Source: Desulfonauticus submarinus
GTDB taxonomy: Bacteria > Desulfobacterota > Desulfovibrionia > Desulfovibrionales > Desulfonatronovibrionaceae
Direction: 5' to 3'
Assembly: GCF_900104045.1 (NCBI RefSeq)
Contig: NZ_FNIN01000009.1
Span: 1-64,000 of the forward strand
Length of the DNA stretch: 64,000 nucleotides
A program made the position numbers and the translations under genes. Position 1 is the first letter of the stretch. Each line of letters begins with the position of its first letter. Positions 46,395 through 53,852 of the stretch are shown piece by piece. The notes beneath the pieces were generated by a model that saw only the letters and a program-made list of their open reading frames with translations, searched no databases and had not been told where the DNA came from.

Positions 46395-46931
46395 TTAAAA
46401 CCTCCAAGATTTTTCTTTGCTTAAAGAGGTTAGATTATAAATTGGCTCGATTTTGTTGTTTGCTCGTAAAATGTTTTGTTTTTGTAATTCTTTTTTTATT
46501 ATTTTTATTGTTAAACGCATGGCTCTACATACTTCTTTAGAAATATAAATACAGTTATGTTGTTTAGTTTGAATAAAGATAAACTTAATTTCTTTAGGGA
46601 AACCGTTTATTAATTTTATTCTGTTAAGAGCTTGAGATAAGGGATAAATAGTTTTTACTTGATCCTCTAACCACGGAAGATGTTGTTTAAAGTTTTTATA
46701 GTCCCAATAAAGCACTTTGCCTGGCTTTAATCCAAGATTAATAGCTTGAACGATAATGGCTAATTCTGCCTTAAAGATCCAAATATCTGCCTTTACAGCT
46801 TCTTCTGCTAGATAGATTAAAGAAATATTATTTGCCAGGTTTTCTTGAGCTAGGGCCTCAATGAGATAACACCCAGCACCAAAATCACCTTTTAAAACAT
46901 CTCCAAAACTAATTATAGATATTTTATTCAT
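46395..46931 (-). CDS. M52 (HyaD/HycI-like) maturation-protease homologue lacking metal ligands
   Basis: 178 residues. The start IISFGDVLKGDFGAGCYLIEAL lines up, ungapped by eye, with the GNxLLxDEAxGxxxxxAL start of [NiFe] hydrogenase maturation endopeptidases. The three nickel-contacting residues of HyaD (Glu16, Asp62, His93) fall on Phe17, Gln62 and about Leu98 here, so peptidase activity of the usual kind is unlikely. First gene of the hydG unit. No [NiFe] hydrogenase is in the window. It may be a pseudo-enzyme that binds a hydrogenase subunit. The repeat AGTAATACT occurs twice just before the start codon. Family assignment is moderately sure. Confidence 0.65.
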   Translation of the reverse strand: MNKISIISFGDVLKGDFGAGCYLIEALAQENLANNISLIYLAEEAVKADIWIFKAELAIIVQAINLGLKPGKVLYWDYKNFKQHLPWLEDQVKTIYPLSQALNRIKLINGFPKEIKFIFIQTKQHNCIYISKEVCRAMRLTIKIIKKELQKQNILRANNKIEPIYNLTSLSKEKSWRF

Positions 46932-46933
46932 TT

Positions 46934-46963
46934 TAGTATTACTTTTTAAAAAATAGTATTACT
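46934..46963. promoter_or_regulatory. Direct repeat of a short palindrome before the hydG unit
   Basis: TAGTATTACT occurs at 46934-46943 and 46954-46963, exactly 20 bases apart (two helical turns). Each copy contains the palindrome AGTAATACT. They sit immediately before the first start codon (46931), where no ribosome site is visible, and could be an operator. Confidence 0.45.
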
Positions 46964-47060
46964 CGTAAATCTTTCTATAGGGAATCGTCATAAAATTATC
47001 AAGCACTTTTTCTAAAAAAATTTTATTTTTTTATATTCAAGAAAAAAATAATTAGCTGTG

Positions 47061-47120
47061 TTGACATATTTTTTTATATTTTTTATGCATCTGTTCAATT
47101 GTTTTTAAACCAATTGGTTT
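47061..47120 (+). promoter_or_regulatory. Predicted promoter and operator of the periplasmic hydrogenase genes
   Basis: TTGACA (47061-47066) and TATGCA (47084-47089) with a 17-base spacer form a sigma70-like promoter. A perfect 14-bp palindrome AAACCAATTGGTTT lies at 47107-47120, where it would cover the early transcribed region, a typical repressor position. Inferred from sequence only. Confidence 0.5.
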
Positions 47121-47151
47121 TTTATGTACTTTAATTTTTTGAGGAGGTGTT

Positions 47152-48495
47152 ATGGCTGCTTGTAGAGTTAAGGAAAAGCCTAAAGTTTTGCCGGTGGATT
47201 TATCCGCTATAATTCCAGAAAAGGAGGGAACGATGAGGAAGATGGAAGACGTTATTTATTTAAATAATGCTCCACACCATGAAGAGCCAGATAATATTTA
47301 TTTTGTCCAAGTAGATCCTACAAAGTGTCAGGGATGTGGAGAATGTGAGGAGCATTGTGCTACGGGAGCTATTCAATCTATAAATGAAGAAGGTATTCAC
47401 CAGGTGTTAAGTCCTTCAGCTTGTATGAATTGTGGACAGTGTTTAGCGAACTGTCCTTATGGGGCTATTTATGAGGGAGTTTCTTTTGTGGATGAAGTTT
47501 TTGAGAAGTTAAGGGATCCTGAGACTGTAGTTGTTTCTATGCCTGCCCCGGCTGTTCGTTATGCTCTTGGAGAATGTTTTGGATATTCTCCTGGTACATA
47601 TGTAGGAGGTAAAATGCATGCTGCTTTAAGAAAGCTTGGATTTGATTATATCTGGGATAATGAATTTGCTGCCGACTTAACTATTATGGAGGAAGGAACC
47701 GAGTTAATCGAGCGAATTAAACACCCAAGTAAGGATAAGCCTCTACCTCAGTTTACCTCATGTTGTCCTGGTTGGGTAAAGTTTTGTGAATCTTTTTATC
47801 CAGATCTTTTGCCATATCTTTCTACTTGTAAATCTCCTATTGGTATGTTGAGTGCATTAGCTAAAACCTATGGTGCGCACCAAACTCATACACCTGGTCA
47901 AAAGATTTATACAGTATCTATTATGCCTTGTATTGCTAAAAAGTATGAAGGTCTTAGACCAGAAATGGCAGATAGTGGGTTTAGAGATATAGATGCAACT
48001 ATTAATACTAGAGAATTGGCTTATATGATTAAAAAGGCTGGTATTGATTTTAGAAGTTTGCCTAGTCAAGACCCTGATCCTGTACTTGGGATGTCTACGG
48101 GCGCTGCTACTATTTTTGGGACTAGTGGAGGAGTTATGGAGGCTGCTCTTCGTTTGGCTTATGAAGTTTTATCTGGGCAAAAACTTACTAAACCGGATAT
48201 AAAAATTGTTCGTACCCATGAAGGAATAAAGGCTGCGGATATTAAGATCCCTAAGTTTGGAACCATTAAAGTAGCTGTTGCTAGTGGGCTTAAAAATGCT
48301 GCTAAACTTTGTGAAGAAGTTAGAGCAGGTAAATCTCCTTACCATTTTATAGAAATTATGGCTTGTCCTGGTGGTTGTGTAAATGGGGGAGGACAGCCCT
48401 TAGACCCAAGTATCCGTGAGGAAGCTTCATTATTTAAAAGGATGATTGCAAAGATAAATAAACGGTATAAAGGACGTAAACCCACTATTAGTTAA
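47152..48495 (+). CDS. hydA: Periplasmic [FeFe] hydrogenase large subunit
   Basis: 447 residues from 47152. A two-cluster ferredoxin domain (CQGCGECEEHC, then CMNCGQCLANCP) precedes the H-cluster domain with L1 TSCCPGWVKF, L2 MPCIAKKYEGLRPE and L3 MACPGGCVNGGGQP, closely matching Desulfovibrio HydA. It is exported with the Tat-signal-bearing small subunit encoded next. Two starts are possible: 47152 (AGGAGG, 4-base spacing) and an in-frame ATG at 47233 (AAGGAGG, 5-base spacing), which gives 420 residues and the family's usual N-terminus. About 35 residues follow the last H-cluster motif, a tail that is processed in Desulfovibrio desulfuricans HydA. It is divergent from the hydG unit. Confidence 0.96.
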   Translation: MAACRVKEKPKVLPVDLSAIIPEKEGTMRKMEDVIYLNNAPHHEEPDNIYFVQVDPTKCQGCGECEEHCATGAIQSINEEGIHQVLSPSACMNCGQCLANCPYGAIYEGVSFVDEVFEKLRDPETVVVSMPAPAVRYALGECFGYSPGTYVGGKMHAALRKLGFDYIWDNEFAADLTIMEEGTELIERIKHPSKDKPLPQFTSCCPGWVKFCESFYPDLLPYLSTCKSPIGMLSALAKTYGAHQTHTPGQKIYTVSIMPCIAKKYEGLRPEMADSGFRDIDATINTRELAYMIKKAGIDFRSLPSQDPDPVLGMSTGAATIFGTSGGVMEAALRLAYEVLSGQKLTKPDIKIVRTHEGIKAADIKIPKFGTIKVAVASGLKNAAKLCEEVRAGKSPYHFIEIMACPGGCVNGGGQPLDPSIREEASLFKRMIAKINKRYKGRKPTIS

Positions 48496-48512
48496 GAATA
48501 AGGAGGTATGTT

Positions 48513-48857
48513 ATGAAACGAATAGTAACAATAAGTAGACGTAGTTTTCTTAAAACAGCAGGTATTGCAGTAGGTTATATGGTTTTAGGTTTTAATTTAA
48601 CTAAGCAGGCTGTGGCTGCAACTATGGAGTTTATTGGCTTGAGGCAGAAGTCTGTTTATGAGGCTGATAGTAAGGTATATAAAATTAGAAAGTCTCAAGA
48701 GAATCCTATGATTAAAAAGATTTATGACAAGAAACATGGTTTTTTACATGAAGGTCCTTGCGGACATATGTCTCATCGCTTATTGCATACTAATTATTAT
48801 GATCGTAGTGCCAGAGTGAAGGCTTTGGAAGAAAAAGGAGTTAAATTGGCCATTTAG
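48513..48857 (+). CDS. hydB: Periplasmic [FeFe] hydrogenase small subunit with Tat signal
   Basis: 114 residues. The Tat signal carries SRRSFLK (about 8-14) followed by a hydrophobic segment to about Ala36. The mature part IRKSQENPMIKKIYDKKHGF and MSHRLLHTNYYDRS is the small-subunit domain that wraps around HydA. The folded dimer is carried across the membrane by the Tat system on this one signal. It lies 17 bases after hydA with AAGGAGG before the start. The same domain occurs fused to the C-terminus of the cytoplasmic enzyme at 38164. Confidence 0.96.
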   Translation: MKRIVTISRRSFLKTAGIAVGYMVLGFNLTKQAVAATMEFIGLRQKSVYEADSKVYKIRKSQENPMIKKIYDKKHGFLHEGPCGHMSHRLLHTNYYDRSARVKALEEKGVKLAI

Positions 48858-49043
48858 TTAGTTTATGAACAGTTTGCTTGGCCTGAGGGGAGGATTTCTA
48901 TCTGAACCACAGGGCTTTTACTCTTTTCCTATACCACTACGCTCTAGTAAGGCTTTCTATTTCTTTCGTTTTAGTTTCTAAAAAAATCAAAAGACCTAAA
49001 ATTTATTTTTGCACTTTTTAAAAAGTAGTGTTAAAAAAATAAG

Positions 49044-49817
49044 ATGTCAAAGAACTGGATAAACAAAAAACTGCCTGAATTTGTAAGAGATATTTTACGA
49101 GATTTTTGTTTAATAAGTTGTAAATTAGAGAAGGAATTTACAGCTTATGACCAACATGGAAGAGTGAATTTTGCTTTTTTTAATTATTTAGTTGGAGAGG
49201 AAATGAGTAAGGGGCCTCTTTGGCGTTTGAAGGATATGGCCCATATTTTATCTAAACACGAACGTAAGGCTCCTCTTTTAGCTCAATTGATAGATTGGAG
49301 CTTGGGTTATATTTTTCATGAAAGTATGAAATTAAAAGAAGATGCTTATCAACAAGAATACTATCGCCCTTGGTTTAAAGAAATTAGACAAAAGGATTTA
49401 ATGGAAGTAGAAATAAGAGGTATTGTAGATGAACTTTATCAAGTTTTAAAACAGACTTCTGAATCTATATTACGAGAGATAAAGCGTATAAGATTTTTGC
49501 AATTTCACTTAAGACATTTATTTTTACTTTACTTGCCTTATCATAAAGACAACGAACTTTTAGCTCGTTTTCTTTTTGCTCAAAGTAATTTAATAGAAAA
49601 AGTATTTAAACACTCCCATTCTGAACTTTTAGAAAATATATATGGAGATGATCTATCGATGCTTTACTTTATGGCTGCTCGTAGTTTACGTAAAGGAGGA
49701 TGGTTTAAAGAAGCTAAAAAAGCTGTAGAAATAGGATTAAAAATTTCTCCAGACCATAAAGATGGCTTGCAAGAAGCAAAAATTATTGCTAAGGAACTTC
49801 AAAAGGTTTTATCTTAG
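49044..49817 (+). CDS. Unrecognised helical protein
   Basis: 257 residues, soluble and strongly alpha-helical. The N-terminal part (LPEFVRDILRDFCLISCKLEKEFTAYDQHGRVNFAFFNYLVGEEMSKGPLWRLKDMAH) and central Lys/Glu-rich helices lead to a short TPR-like end (SMLYFMAARSLRKGGWFKEAKKAVEIGLKISPDHKDGLQEA). No enzyme motif is seen. It is separated from hydB by 186 bases that hold no visible gene or strong hairpin, and lies 36 bases before the LysM lipoprotein gene, with which it may be transcribed. No function is assigned. Confidence 0.75.
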   Translation: MSKNWINKKLPEFVRDILRDFCLISCKLEKEFTAYDQHGRVNFAFFNYLVGEEMSKGPLWRLKDMAHILSKHERKAPLLAQLIDWSLGYIFHESMKLKEDAYQQEYYRPWFKEIRQKDLMEVEIRGIVDELYQVLKQTSESILREIKRIRFLQFHLRHLFLLYLPYHKDNELLARFLFAQSNLIEKVFKHSHSELLENIYGDDLSMLYFMAARSLRKGGWFKEAKKAVEIGLKISPDHKDGLQEAKIIAKELQKVLS

Positions 49818-49853
49818 ATTAAGGAGTTTAAGTTTTAGCTTAAGGAGGACAGA

Positions 49854-50345
49854 ATGAAGAAATTAGCCGTGGCCCTAACACTGGTTGCTATGTTTTTTGC
49901 TTTTGGCTGTGCCAAAAAGCAAGTAAAGAGTGAACCAGTTGCTCCAAAACAGGAAACAGTAGCTCCTCAGGCTCAACAGTCTGAGCAAGTTCAGGAAACT
50001 CAAGAAACAGTAGCTCCTTCGCCAATGGAACTTTATGAGCAAAAATATTCCCAGTTGCCTACTGCACATACTGTGCGAAAAGGGGAGTGTTTGTGGTGGA
50101 TTGCTGAGTACAAGGAAATCTACAATGATCCTTTTATGTGGCCTTTAATTTACAAAGCAAATAGGGATAAGATTAAGAATCCAGATCTTATTTATCCTAA
50201 TCAAGTTTTTGTAGTTCCAAGAGACTTTTCTTTAGAAGAGCTTAAAGCTAGCCGAAAAATGGCAGGGGCTCCTAGACCTTATTTACCTCCTCAAGATGCA
50301 AATATTCCTGCAAACTTGAGGCAGGAGCTGGGGTGGAGTTTTTAA
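49854..50345 (+). CDS. LysM-domain lipoprotein
   Basis: 163 residues. A lipoprotein signal with lipobox FAFGC (Cys19) is followed by a Gln/Glu/Val/Pro-rich tether (about 20-60). A LysM domain has HTVRKGECLWWIAEYKEIYNDPFMWPLIYKANRDKIKNPDLIYPNQVFVVP (about 75-125). It should bind peptidoglycan from a membrane anchor. Many Desulfobacterota carry a similar small LysM lipoprotein. AAGGAGG precedes the start, and a strong terminator follows. Confidence 0.9.
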   Translation: MKKLAVALTLVAMFFAFGCAKKQVKSEPVAPKQETVAPQAQQSEQVQETQETVAPSPMELYEQKYSQLPTAHTVRKGECLWWIAEYKEIYNDPFMWPLIYKANRDKIKNPDLIYPNQVFVVPRDFSLEELKASRKMAGAPRPYLPPQDANIPANLRQELGWSF

Positions 50346-50372
50346 GGAAAATCAAAAAATAAAGAGGCTATA

Positions 50373-50403
50373 AACCCCAGCCAGAGATGGTTGGGGTTTT
50401 TTT
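50373..50403 (+). terminator. Intrinsic terminator after the LysM lipoprotein gene
   Basis: AACCCCAGCC / GGTTGGGGTT, a 10-bp stem with one G-U pair and a 6-nt loop, running into an uninterrupted T-tract. Confidence 0.9.
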
Positions 50404-50427
50404 TTAAATACATTTAGGGGAGGAGAG

Positions 50428-52251
50428 ATGAAAAGTAAGTTGATTCGGAGCAATCCTGTTTGGCGGGATTATAAACTGCAGAATTTAGAAAAACCAGAAT
50501 TATACAGGGAGATTTTTCCCTATAGAAAAGTAGGAAGAATTTATTTCGATGATTCGTTTGTTGTTCCAAGACCTCCAGAAGATTTTTTTATTACGGATAC
50601 TACTTTTCGGGATGGTCAACAGGCACGCCCACCTTATACACCTGAGCAGATTTTAAAAATTTATGATCTCTTGCATAAATTAGGAGGTTTTTCTGGTTTA
50701 ATAAGACAGTGTGAGTTTTTTATATATTCAGACAAAGATAAAAGAGCTGTTTGGTTGTGTAAAGAAAGAGGATATAGATTCCCAGAAATTACTTCCTGGA
50801 TAAGAGCTAACGAAAATGATTTAAAGTTAGTTAAGGAAATGAAGATAAGAGAAACAGGTGTTTTGACTTCTGTTTCTGACTACCATATTTATTTAAAGCT
50901 TAAAAAAGATAGGAAAAAAGCTTTAGAAGATTATTTAAAGATTGTACAAAAAGCGTTGGAATTAAATATAACTCCTCGTTGTCATTTTGAGGATATTACC
51001 AGAGCTGATATTTATGGATTTTGTATCCCGTTTGCTCAGAAATTAATGCAACTTTCTGAGGAGAGTGGTATTCCTATAAAAATTAGATTGTGTGATACTT
51101 TGGGAATGGGTGTTCCTTATCCGGGAGCAGCATTGCCTAGAAGTGTACCAAAATTAATTCGTGCATTTACAGATGAGGCTGGTGTACCTAGTAAATATTT
51201 AGAGTGGCACGGTCATAATGATTTTCATAAAGCATTCGTCAATGGTATCACTGCGTGGCTCTATGGTTGTTCTGCAGTGAATGGTACTTTGTTTGGTTTT
51301 GGAGAAAGAACAGGAAATACTCCAATAGAAGCTTTGGCAGTAGAATATATTTCTTTAACAGGCGATGATGATGCTGCATTATTGAGTACTATTACTGAGC
51401 TTGCAAGATATTTTCAAAAAGAATTAGGACTAGAGATTCCGCCAAACTATCCCTTTGCAGGTCGTGATTTTAATGCTACCAGTGCTGGTATTCATATAGA
51501 TGGTTTAATGAAAAATGAGGAAATTTATAATATCTTTGATACTAATTTACTTTTAGATAGACCTGTGCCAATTATTATTACAGACAAGGCAGGTAAAGCA
51601 GGCGTTGCTTATTGGATAAATCATAATTTGGATTTGCCTGCAGATAAACAGGTAGATAAAAGACATCCTGCAGTTAAAAAGATATATGCCAAGATTATGC
51701 AGGCTTATGAACAAGGCAGAACAACTAATTTTTCTCATCAAGAAATGGAAAGATTGGTAAAAAGATTTATGCCAGAGCTATTTCCTTCCCAGTTTGATCA
51801 TCTAAAAGTCCTTGCCCATAATATAGCGGCAAAAATTATGACAAGGTTGTCGACAAAAGCAGAGTTTTCTTCTTTAGATAAAGAGAAAATAGATCCTATT
51901 TTAAGTGAATTTTTAGATGCATATCCATTTATTCAGTATATTTATTTGACAGATGTAAAAGGTAAACTAATTACCTTTAAAGTCAGTGATCCAAAATATA
52001 TTAAAAGTTATGAGCAAATGCCTATAGGTACAGACTTTTCTTCAAGAGATTGGTTTATTTCTCCTATGCAAAGTGGTAAGCTCCATATAACGGATTTTTA
52101 CCGTTCTATGTTTACAGGCAAACTGTGTTTAACAGTATCGTTGCCAATTTTTGATGAACAGGATGAAATAAAGGCTATTTTAGGTGCTGATATTAGGTTT
52201 GAAGAATTGCTTAAAATGCAAGAAGAGATAGATGAAGAAAAGCTTAGTTGA
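50428..52251 (+). CDS. (Re)-citrate synthase / homocitrate-synthase-like enzyme with C-terminal Cache-like domain
   Basis: 607 residues. The DRE-TIM barrel (HMGL-like) has DTTFRDGQQA at 57-66, metal ligands His261 and His263 in WHGHND, and FGFGERTGNTPIEAL (289-303). This is the isopropylmalate/homocitrate synthase family, to which the Re-face citrate synthase of clostridia and probably of Desulfovibrio belongs. Residues about 470-600 form a Cache (PDC)-like sensor domain: FIQYIYLTDVKGKLI, SSRDWFISPMQSGKLHITDFY and LTVSLPIFDEQDEIKAILGADI. The C-terminus carries no transmembrane segment, so the sensor is cytoplasmic. It begins an operon with a K+ channel and a cNMP-binding protein, overlapping the former by 20 bases. 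A standard citrate synthase gene is not in the window. Confidence 0.82.
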   Translation: MKSKLIRSNPVWRDYKLQNLEKPELYREIFPYRKVGRIYFDDSFVVPRPPEDFFITDTTFRDGQQARPPYTPEQILKIYDLLHKLGGFSGLIRQCEFFIYSDKDKRAVWLCKERGYRFPEITSWIRANENDLKLVKEMKIRETGVLTSVSDYHIYLKLKKDRKKALEDYLKIVQKALELNITPRCHFEDITRADIYGFCIPFAQKLMQLSEESGIPIKIRLCDTLGMGVPYPGAALPRSVPKLIRAFTDEAGVPSKYLEWHGHNDFHKAFVNGITAWLYGCSAVNGTLFGFGERTGNTPIEALAVEYISLTGDDDAALLSTITELARYFQKELGLEIPPNYPFAGRDFNATSAGIHIDGLMKNEEIYNIFDTNLLLDRPVPIIITDKAGKAGVAYWINHNLDLPADKQVDKRHPAVKKIYAKIMQAYEQGRTTNFSHQEMERLVKRFMPELFPSQFDHLKVLAHNIAAKIMTRLSTKAEFSSLDKEKIDPILSEFLDAYPFIQYIYLTDVKGKLITFKVSDPKYIKSYEQMPIGTDFSSRDWFISPMQSGKLHITDFYRSMFTGKLCLTVSLPIFDEQDEIKAILGADIRFEELLKMQEEIDEEKLS

Positions 52252-53332
52252 ACTTTTTTCTAAAACCTGGTTTAAGTTAAGCTTATTTTTTGTATTTTTA
52301 CTTGGAGTTAGTTCATTTTTATTTTATTTACTTGAACCAGGTTTTACAGGAATAAAAGATTTTTTTTTAGCTCTGTGGTGGACTGTTGTTACTGTAACTA
52401 CCGTAGGATATGGAGACATTGTTCCTTCTACTGGAGCTGGAAAAATTTTAGGCGTTGTGGTAATGCTTACGGGCATTGGCCTGGTTTCTATCTTGACAGG
52501 TAATTTGGCTTCTTTTTTAATGGAAAAAAGAATAAAAAAAAGGAAGGGACAACTTGAAGTGAATTTAAAAGGACATTTAGTAATTTTGAATTGGAATGAA
52601 TTTGGATGGGAGATTTTGAAAAAGACAGGCTTGCCTGTAGTAATAGTTGCTCCTTTAGAAGAGGACTTGTTTGAGCAAATAAAGGCAGAAACTGAAAAGG
52701 AGGTATATTATTTAAATGGTTCTCCTAAGAGGGAGAATTTTTTAAAAAAAGCCAAACTCCAGATGGCTCAAACTGCTATTATTTTAAGTCCTGATAAGTC
52801 TAAAATTACAAATGATCCTGATCAAGAAGTGCTTTATACTTTACTCAGTGTGCGGGAACTTGCACCCAGTATCCCTGTGTTTGTAGAGATCTTAGAACCT
52901 CAGAACAAGTCTCATATAATTCGGGCAGGAGCAGATAGAGTCTTAATCAGGGGAGAGGCTACATCTCTTTTACTTAGTCAAGTAAGCGTTTCTCCTTTTA
53001 TCTTTACCTTTGCCTATAAATTACTTACATCTTCTGGTAATTTATTGAAAATTAAAAGGCTAAGTGGTGAAGAAAGAAAGATGTCTTGGAAGGAATTTAA
53101 AGAGAATAATAGAGAAATAGTGCCTTTAGCGTTATGTAAGGAGCGAGCAACTATTTCTCTTTCTCAAGTTTTAGATGATAATTCAAACTTAGATAAGTTT
53201 ATTCAAGAGATTTTTGACGCTTGTGGAGTTGATGATACAGTAAGCTCTTTAGAGCCAGAGGTTGTTTTAAATCCAGAATTAGAAACATCATTAGCATCTT
53301 TTGATGCAGTTATTTATATGAGTTATGTTTGA
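52232..53332 (+). CDS. Two-TM potassium channel with RCK-type domain
   Basis: 366 residues. TM1 (about 15-33), pore helix and selectivity filter TTVGYGD (56-62), TM2 (about 70-92) and a cytoplasmic RCK/TrkA-N-like domain from about residue 108 (HLVILNWNEFGWEIL). The Rossmann Gly motif is not intact, so nucleotide binding is doubtful. A C-terminal region follows (SVSPFIFTFAYKLL to the end). It conducts K+ across the inner membrane under ligand or voltage control. Its start overlaps the Re-citrate-synthase-like gene by 20 bases and its end overlaps the cNMP-binding gene by 8. Confidence 0.9.
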   Translation: MKKSLVELFSKTWFKLSLFFVFLLGVSSFLFYLLEPGFTGIKDFFLALWWTVVTVTTVGYGDIVPSTGAGKILGVVVMLTGIGLVSILTGNLASFLMEKRIKKRKGQLEVNLKGHLVILNWNEFGWEILKKTGLPVVIVAPLEEDLFEQIKAETEKEVYYLNGSPKRENFLKKAKLQMAQTAIILSPDKSKITNDPDQEVLYTLLSVRELAPSIPVFVEILEPQNKSHIIRAGADRVLIRGEATSLLLSQVSVSPFIFTFAYKLLTSSGNLLKIKRLSGEERKMSWKEFKENNREIVPLALCKERATISLSQVLDDNSNLDKFIQEIFDACGVDDTVSSLEPEVVLNPELETSLASFDAVIYMSYV

Positions 53333-53852
53333 TTTAAAAAAGATTTCTTTTTTTAAAGAGTTAAGTAGAGAACAAGAAGAAAAGATAGCTGCATTACTTC
53401 AAAAAATAGAAGTAGAAGCAGGAGTTCCTTTTATTAAAGAAGGGGAATTTGGAACAGAGATGTTTATTTTAATTTCTGGTCGAGTCAAAGTAGTCAAGCA
53501 AATGCTAAAACCAGAAGTAGCCGAAAAGATTCCCTTTTTGCAAGAAACAGAAAAGGTATTGGCTGTTTTGGAAGGAAAAGATTTCCCAGTATTAGGAGAA
53601 GTAGCTCTAGTGGACTCAGATAAACGCTCTGCTACTATCTACACACTTACTCCGTGTGTGTTTTTAAAACTTTCCCAAAAGAATTTTTTTCATCTTATTC
53701 AATCTGAACCAGAGTTAGGTTTAAAAATAGTTTTAAATATTGCTAAAAATTTAGCCTTTAGGTTGAGAAAAGCCAATGACGATGTGATAAAACTCACTAC
53801 TGCGTTAGCTTTGGTTTTACATAAAAAAAATAATTTAAAGGAGGAAGTATGA
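53325..53852 (+). CDS. Cyclic-nucleotide-binding domain protein
   Basis: 175 residues, essentially one cNMP-binding beta barrel: FFKELSREQEEKIAALL, FIKEGEFGTEMFILISGRVKVV, then the phosphate-binding cassette region VLGEVALVDSDKRSATIYTL, then a C-terminal helix. No DNA-binding domain follows, so it is a free-standing ligand sensor. The canonical FGE...RxA cassette reads LGEVALVDSDKRSA, which keeps Glu and Arg. Overlap with the K+ channel gene suggests it regulates that channel in trans. It overlaps the lipoprotein gene by 4 bases. Confidence 0.9.
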   Translation: MFDLKKISFFKELSREQEEKIAALLQKIEVEAGVPFIKEGEFGTEMFILISGRVKVVKQMLKPEVAEKIPFLQETEKVLAVLEGKDFPVLGEVALVDSDKRSATIYTLTPCVFLKLSQKNFFHLIQSEPELGLKIVLNIAKNLAFRLRKANDDVIKLTTALALVLHKKNNLKEEV

